A stretch of DNA of 9,922 bases from Mollicutes bacterium (GTDB lineage Bacteria; Bacillota_I; Bacilli_A; Izemoplasmatales; Izemoplasmataceae), in contig PWKX01000032.1 of assembly GCA_003559585.1 (NCBI GenBank), forward strand, positions 1-9,922, written 5' to 3'. Position numbers and translations under genes: made by a program. This document shows positions 6,864-9,922 of the stretch, piece after piece. The notes below the pieces were generated by a model that did no database searches, was not told the DNA's origin, and saw only the letters and a program-made list of their open reading frames with translations. Each line of letters begins with the position of its first letter. Position 1 is the stretch's first letter.

Positions 6864-7298
6864 ATGCCCCATATTAAAAAAAAGCACATGCAAATCGTTG
6901 ATTCAAGTGAATCGTATGAAGATGCAATTGCATTAGCTGCAAAGCCTTTGCTTGATGATGATTACATCACAGAAGACTATATCGATCAAATGCTTGAATC
7001 AATTGAGAAATTTGGTACATACATCGTATTAGCAGATGAATTCGCATTGCCCCATGCCAGACCAAGTGAAGCTGTTAAGAAAACCGGTATGTCCTTGTTA
7101 GTTGTTAAAAACGGTGTCGACTTAAAAAATAATGATGTTAAATTATTTATTGTACTAGCAGCAAAAGATTCAACCACCCACACAGAAGTCTTGCAAAGTT
7201 TAGCATCATTTTTAATGGAGAAACAAAATATTAAAGACGTGATCAACGCCGAGCGCGTTGATGACATAGAGACTATTTTAGAAAAGAGGTTGAAATAA
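6864..7298 (+). CDS. PTS sugar transporter subunit EIIA (fructose/mannitol/ascorbate type)
   Basis: A 144-residue soluble phosphocarrier that takes phosphate from HPr and passes it to EIIB. The active-site histidine is H64 in the motif FALPHARP, preceded by the conserved G51-T52-Y53-I54 turn. A second conserved histidine lies in TTHTEVL (H106). The whole protein is one EIIA type-2 domain with no fused partner; UlaC is the nearest well-known relative in gene context. The start is fixed by AAGGAGG (6851-6857), 6 nt upstream. It is the first gene of the operon, 1 nt before EIIB. Family position does not identify the sugar; the downstream SIS gene and convergent nagA suggest an amino sugar. Confidence 0.93.
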   Translation: MPHIKKKHMQIVDSSESYEDAIALAAKPLLDDDYITEDYIDQMLESIEKFGTYIVLADEFALPHARPSEAVKKTGMSLLVVKNGVDLKNNDVKLFIVLAAKDSTTHTEVLQSLASFLMEKQNIKDVINAERVDDIETILEKRLK

Positions 7299-7299
7299 G

Positions 7300-7578
7300 A
7301 TGAAAATATTGGCGGTATGCGGTTTCGGAGTTGGTTCATCAATGATTTTAAAGATGACCATCCAAAAAGCTTTAAACGAACTAAATGTCAAAGGTGATGT
7401 TGTGAATTCTGACATCTCTGATGTCAAAAGTCAAAATGCTGACGCTATCTTTACATCCCCAGACTTCGTTAATGACTTAAAAAAACGCGTCAACACACCC
7501 TTGTACCCTGTGAAGAAGTATTCAGATTTGGAAGAAGTAAAAGGTCAAGTTGAAAAATTTTTAAAAGATCAAGATTAA
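7300..7578 (+). CDS. PTS sugar transporter subunit EIIB (ascorbate/SgaB-like)
   Basis: A 92-residue cytoplasmic phosphocarrier that accepts phosphate from EIIA on a cysteine and donates it to the sugar as EIIC transports it. The N-terminal strand and P-loop-like segment AVCGFGVGSSMILK carries the phosphorylated cysteine C7, with the small residues that follow holding the phosphate. Length matches single-domain EIIB proteins such as UlaB. Its ATG begins 1 nt after the EIIA stop, and AAAAGAGG inside the EIIA end serves as ribosome binding site, so the two are translated together. Separate EIIA, EIIB and EIIC genes are normal for this PTS family. Confidence 0.93.
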   Translation: MKILAVCGFGVGSSMILKMTIQKALNELNVKGDVVNSDISDVKSQNADAIFTSPDFVNDLKKRVNTPLYPVKKYSDLEEVKGQVEKFLKDQD

Positions 7579-7615
7579 GCTTAAAAAAAATTATTAAAAG
7601 GAGTTCAATCTAATT

Positions 7616-8890
7616 ATGGATTTTTTATGGACAATTGTTGATGGTATCATTTTATTTTTCCGAACACCACCATTCCTATTAGGTTTCATTGCAATCGTAG
7701 GTTTAATTGCACAGAAAAAACCAATTAATGAAATCATTCGAGGCGGTTTCATGGCTGCTTTCGGTATGTTCATCATTAGTTTTGGTGTTGATTTCCTTGT
7801 TGATTCAATTTTACCACTTAATAACTTAGCCGCTGGTATCACAGACGATCCAGATGCTGGTGGTATTGGTGAGGCCTCTTATACTGAACAATATGGTTCA
7901 GATATTGGATTAGCCATGGTATTAGGGTTTGCTTTACATATTGCCATTGCCTTTTTCACCAAAGTTAAAACCATTTTCTTAACTGGTCACTTCCTTTGGT
8001 GGATGCCATTCATCTTCGTCGCTGTTGGTGTTGGTGTTGGTATGGAAGGTGCACCACTTGTCATTTGGGGTGCTGTCTTATCGGCGCTTTATTGGTCATT
8101 CATGCCCTATCTACTTAGACCATATTCAAGAGCGGTTATTGGTGATGACTCATTTACACTCGGCCACCCTTCTGCCATCTTAGCGTTAATTTCAGGTACC
8201 ATCGCTAAATATGTTGGTAATAAAGAAAAATCTACTGAAGACATTAAATTGCCTGAGAGTTTCTCATTCTTTAGAGAAATCTCAATCATGGGTGCCATTA
8301 TTATGTTTATTACCTATTTAATCACTGGTTTAGCCAGTGCTGAAGGGTTTGATACAGATACAGCTTTATTCCCATTTGCCCTTGAACAAGGTCTCTTATT
8401 CGGTGTTGGTTTAATCATCTTACTCACGGGTGTTCGTTTACTTGTTAATGAAATCGTACCTGCTTTTGAAGGTATTTCAAGTAAAATCATTAAAGGTGCA
8501 CAACCTGCTTATGATGCGCCATTATTCTTCAACTATAAACCAAATGCCGTTATTATTGGCTTTATCGTAGCCATGGTTACATCAACCATCTTTATTCTTA
8601 TCTTTAACGCCATGAACATCTTTACTGTGATGTTAATCCCACTGATTATACCAAGTTTCTTCGAATGTGGACTTGCTTCAGTCATGGCTGAAGGACAAGG
8701 TGGTTTAAGAGGTGCTGTTATCGGTACCTTCTTCGCATCAATCTTTATGGTCGTTATTCTCGGTATCTCTACATATTTCTTCCGTGACACCATTCAAGAC
8801 TGGATTTTAATCTTTGGTGGTAACGACATGTCACTATGGGGCTCTGTTACTGGTGGCCTCGCTGAATTCTTCGAATGGATTTTTAACTAA
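7616..8890 (+). CDS. PTS sugar transporter subunit EIIC (UlaA/SgaT family)
   Basis: A 424-residue membrane channel subunit that binds the sugar outside and releases it for phosphorylation by EIIB. It is hydrophobic throughout, with about ten or more membrane segments. Family-typical segments are LLGFIAIVGLIAQKKP (21-36), FLTGH (121-125), PAYDAPLFF (297-305), PNAVIIGF (309-316), SFFECGLASV (347-356) and GGLRGAVIG (362-370). It is slightly shorter than E. coli UlaA (about 465). The start at 7616 is preceded by AAAAGGAG with a rather long 12-nt gap. Databases usually label this family ascorbate-specific, but none of the ascorbate catabolic genes ulaD, ulaE or ulaF is in view, whereas SIS and nagA genes are. 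I therefore call the family and leave the substrate open. Confidence 0.9.
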   Translation: MDFLWTIVDGIILFFRTPPFLLGFIAIVGLIAQKKPINEIIRGGFMAAFGMFIISFGVDFLVDSILPLNNLAAGITDDPDAGGIGEASYTEQYGSDIGLAMVLGFALHIAIAFFTKVKTIFLTGHFLWWMPFIFVAVGVGVGMEGAPLVIWGAVLSALYWSFMPYLLRPYSRAVIGDDSFTLGHPSAILALISGTIAKYVGNKEKSTEDIKLPESFSFFREISIMGAIIMFITYLITGLASAEGFDTDTALFPFALEQGLLFGVGLIILLTGVRLLVNEIVPAFEGISSKIIKGAQPAYDAPLFFNYKPNAVIIGFIVAMVTSTIFILIFNAMNIFTVMLIPLIIPSFFECGLASVMAEGQGGLRGAVIGTFFASIFMVVILGISTYFFRDTIQDWILIFGGNDMSLWGSVTGGLAEFFEWIFN

Positions 8891-8898
8891 AATTAGTT

Positions 8899-9639
8899 AT
8901 GCCAAATCATAAAGACTACTTCAATCACATTCAAGGCTTACTTGATAATCTCATAAACAAAGAAAACGATCATATTGAACAAGCCATTGATTATTTATTT
9001 ACCGCCACGAAAAACAAGCGAAACATCTTTGTCTTTGGCGCATCTCATGCCGGCATTATCAGTGAAGAACTCACCTACCGTGCTGGTGGACTAGCAACCA
9101 TTAACCCGATTTTCGATGCGTCTATGATGTTAAACAATGTCCCCGTCACACACACATCTAAGATGGAGCGTTTAGAAGGTTATGGGACTGTCATCGCAGA
9201 AAAAACGCCTTTCAGTGAAGGCGATGTTCTAATCGCACACTCTGTCTCAGGGCGCAACACTGTGATGATCGACTTGGTTCTTGAGGCTAAAAAGCAAGGT
9301 GTTCACGTGATTGCAATCACCAATTTAACCTATTCTAAACAAGTCAAATCACGTCATCCTTCTGGACAAAACCTTTATGAAATCGCTGATTTAGTCATCG
9401 ATAACCATGGTGATAAAGGCGATGCAGCCATTAAATTTGATGGCATGAATCAAAAAGTCGGTCCTACAAGTACCGTCATTGGTGCCACGCTTGTCAATGC
9501 GATGGTGGTAGGCTTAACCAGTAAATTACTTGAACATAACATGGAAGTCCCCATCCTACACAGCGCCAATGTGGATGGTGGCGATGAACACAACCGCACA
9601 ATATTTAAATCTTATAAAAGTAACATTTTCTACCTCTAA
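8899..9639 (+). CDS. SIS-domain phosphosugar-binding protein (COG4821/UPF0309-like)
   Basis: A 246-residue cytoplasmic protein of the sugar isomerase (SIS) fold. Recognisable pieces are the first strand and loop VFGASHAG (45-52), the phosphate-binding serine-rich loop HSVSGRNT (114-121), the HPSGQNLYEIADLVIDN segment (153-169) and the helix GPTSTVIGATLVNAM (188-202). The pattern resembles the uncharacterised COG4821 group more than MurQ etherase, GmhA or the GlmS isomerase domain. Such proteins bind phosphosugars and may isomerise or cleave them. As the last gene of the PTS operon it probably acts on the imported sugar phosphate. Its ATG lies 8 nt after the EIIC stop with no visible Shine-Dalgarno, and no other start fits because an in-frame TAA is close upstream (8884-8886), so it may depend on translational coupling. 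The reaction is unknown. Confidence 0.88.
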   Translation: MPNHKDYFNHIQGLLDNLINKENDHIEQAIDYLFTATKNKRNIFVFGASHAGIISEELTYRAGGLATINPIFDASMMLNNVPVTHTSKMERLEGYGTVIAEKTPFSEGDVLIAHSVSGRNTVMIDLVLEAKKQGVHVIAITNLTYSKQVKSRHPSGQNLYEIADLVIDNHGDKGDAAIKFDGMNQKVGPTSTVIGATLVNAMVVGLTSKLLEHNMEVPILHSANVDGGDEHNRTIFKSYKSNIFYL

Positions 9640-9642
9640 AAC

Positions 9643-9678
9643 AAAAGACCAATGCTGTTATCCAGCGTTGGTCTTTTT
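9643..9678. terminator. Bidirectional rho-independent terminator
   Basis: AAAAGACCAATGCTG (9643-9657) pairs with CAGCGTTGGTCTTTT (9663-9677) around loop TTATC, with one G-U pair, giving a 15-bp stem ending in T5 on the plus strand. Read on the minus strand the same stem is followed by a further T-rich stretch. It sits between the convergent SIS gene and nagA and can end both transcripts. Confidence 0.92.
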
Positions 9679-9683
9679 ATGTG

Positions 9684-9922
9684 TTATTGTTGATATTTAA
9701 TCACGCCATCTACCAAGGTCATCTGTACGTTAAATCCAGCATCAAGTACCACAATATCCGCCTTTTTCCCGGTTTCAATCGAACCTGTGACATCGGCTAT
9801 TCCTAACTCTTTAGCGGGATTTAAAGACGCCATCTTTGAAACCTGTATTAAGGATTTATGCGTGGCATGATGTAGGTTTTTAACAGCATCATTTAGTCTT
9901 AGCACACTACCAGCGATGGCCC
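9684..9922 (-). CDS. nagA: N-acetylglucosamine-6-phosphate deacetylase, C-terminal part
   Basis: The last 78 residues of a gene that enters from the right edge; the frame stays open to the boundary, so the start and the metal-binding histidine region are not visible. The stretch begins AIAGSVLRLNDAVKNL, matching the conserved AGS segment near the end of NagA. It continues with MASLNPAKELGI and GSIETGKKADIVVLD, the typical closing strands of amidohydrolase-family deacetylases. NagA removes acetate from GlcNAc-6-phosphate in the cytoplasm, feeding NagB. It is convergent with the PTS-SIS operon and shares a bidirectional terminator. A related amidohydrolase such as an N-acetylgalactosamine-6-phosphate deacetylase (AgaA) is possible, since only the tail is seen. 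A GTG at 9905 inside the frame is not the true start. Confidence 0.85.
   Translation of the reverse strand, partial: AIAGSVLRLNDAVKNLHHATHKSLIQVSKMASLNPAKELGIADVTGSIETGKKADIVVLDAGFNVQMTLVDGVIKYQQ

Noticed and set aside
6986..7342. Minus-strand open frame of 118 codons opposite EIIA
   Set aside because: It is antisense to EIIA, which has the active-site histidine motif and a strong ribosome binding site. The minus frame shows no recognisable motif.
7579..7615. Possible terminator between EIIB and EIIC (TTAAGCTTAA followed by an A run)
   Set aside because: The palindrome is short and AT-rich, and the run is A rather than T on the transcribed strand. The region is just the EIIC leader.
7594..8793. 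Minus-strand open frames opposite EIIC (7594-7842, 8107-8298, 8533-8793)
   Set aside because: These are shadows of a long membrane protein gene, with no start signals and no recognisable domains.

Overview
The window looks like chromosome of an AT-rich, low-GC Gram-positive-type bacterium (Bacillota or Mycoplasmatota; an Acholeplasma/Izemoplasma-like relative is possible but not proven). The reasons are strong AGGAGG-type ribosome binding sites, near-perfect TTGACA/TATAAT promoters, a perfect CIRCE heat-shock operator, and TAA (eight of nine) or TAG stop codons with no TGA stop. It reads as ordinary chromosome: I see no insertion sequence, phage gene, tRNA, rRNA or CRISPR array.

Left part (1-2558, minus strand): a heat-shock operon. 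One consensus promoter with a CIRCE operator directly downstream drives a small heat-shock protein (hsp20) and then the disaggregase clpB, which runs off the left edge. A perfect 10-bp hairpin lies between the two genes. Middle part (2572-5827, minus strand): a GltS-type sodium/glutamate symporter, then a membrane-anchored EAL c-di-GMP phosphodiesterase with a degenerate GGDEF domain. Each gene is followed by its own terminator.

Right part (5862-9922): a sugar-uptake locus. A HutC-type GntR repressor (minus) diverges across a 303-bp regulatory region from a plus-strand operon. That operon encodes PTS EIIA, EIIB and an UlaA/SgaT-type EIIC, then a SIS-domain phosphosugar protein, and ends at a bidirectional terminator. 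Facing it on the minus strand is the 3' end of nagA (N-acetylglucosamine-6-phosphate deacetylase). GGTATA half-sites occur in the gntR leader, mid-intergenic region and PTS leader, and are candidate operators.

The likely joint story is that the PTS imports and phosphorylates a sugar, the SIS protein handles the phosphosugar, and the GntR protein senses a phosphorylated intermediate. The SIS gene and neighbouring nagA suggest an amino sugar rather than ascorbate, although the transporter family is usually labelled ascorbate-specific. No clearly new system is evident. The best leads are the substrate of this PTS, the hsp20-clpB intergenic hairpin, and the repeated operator-like motif.
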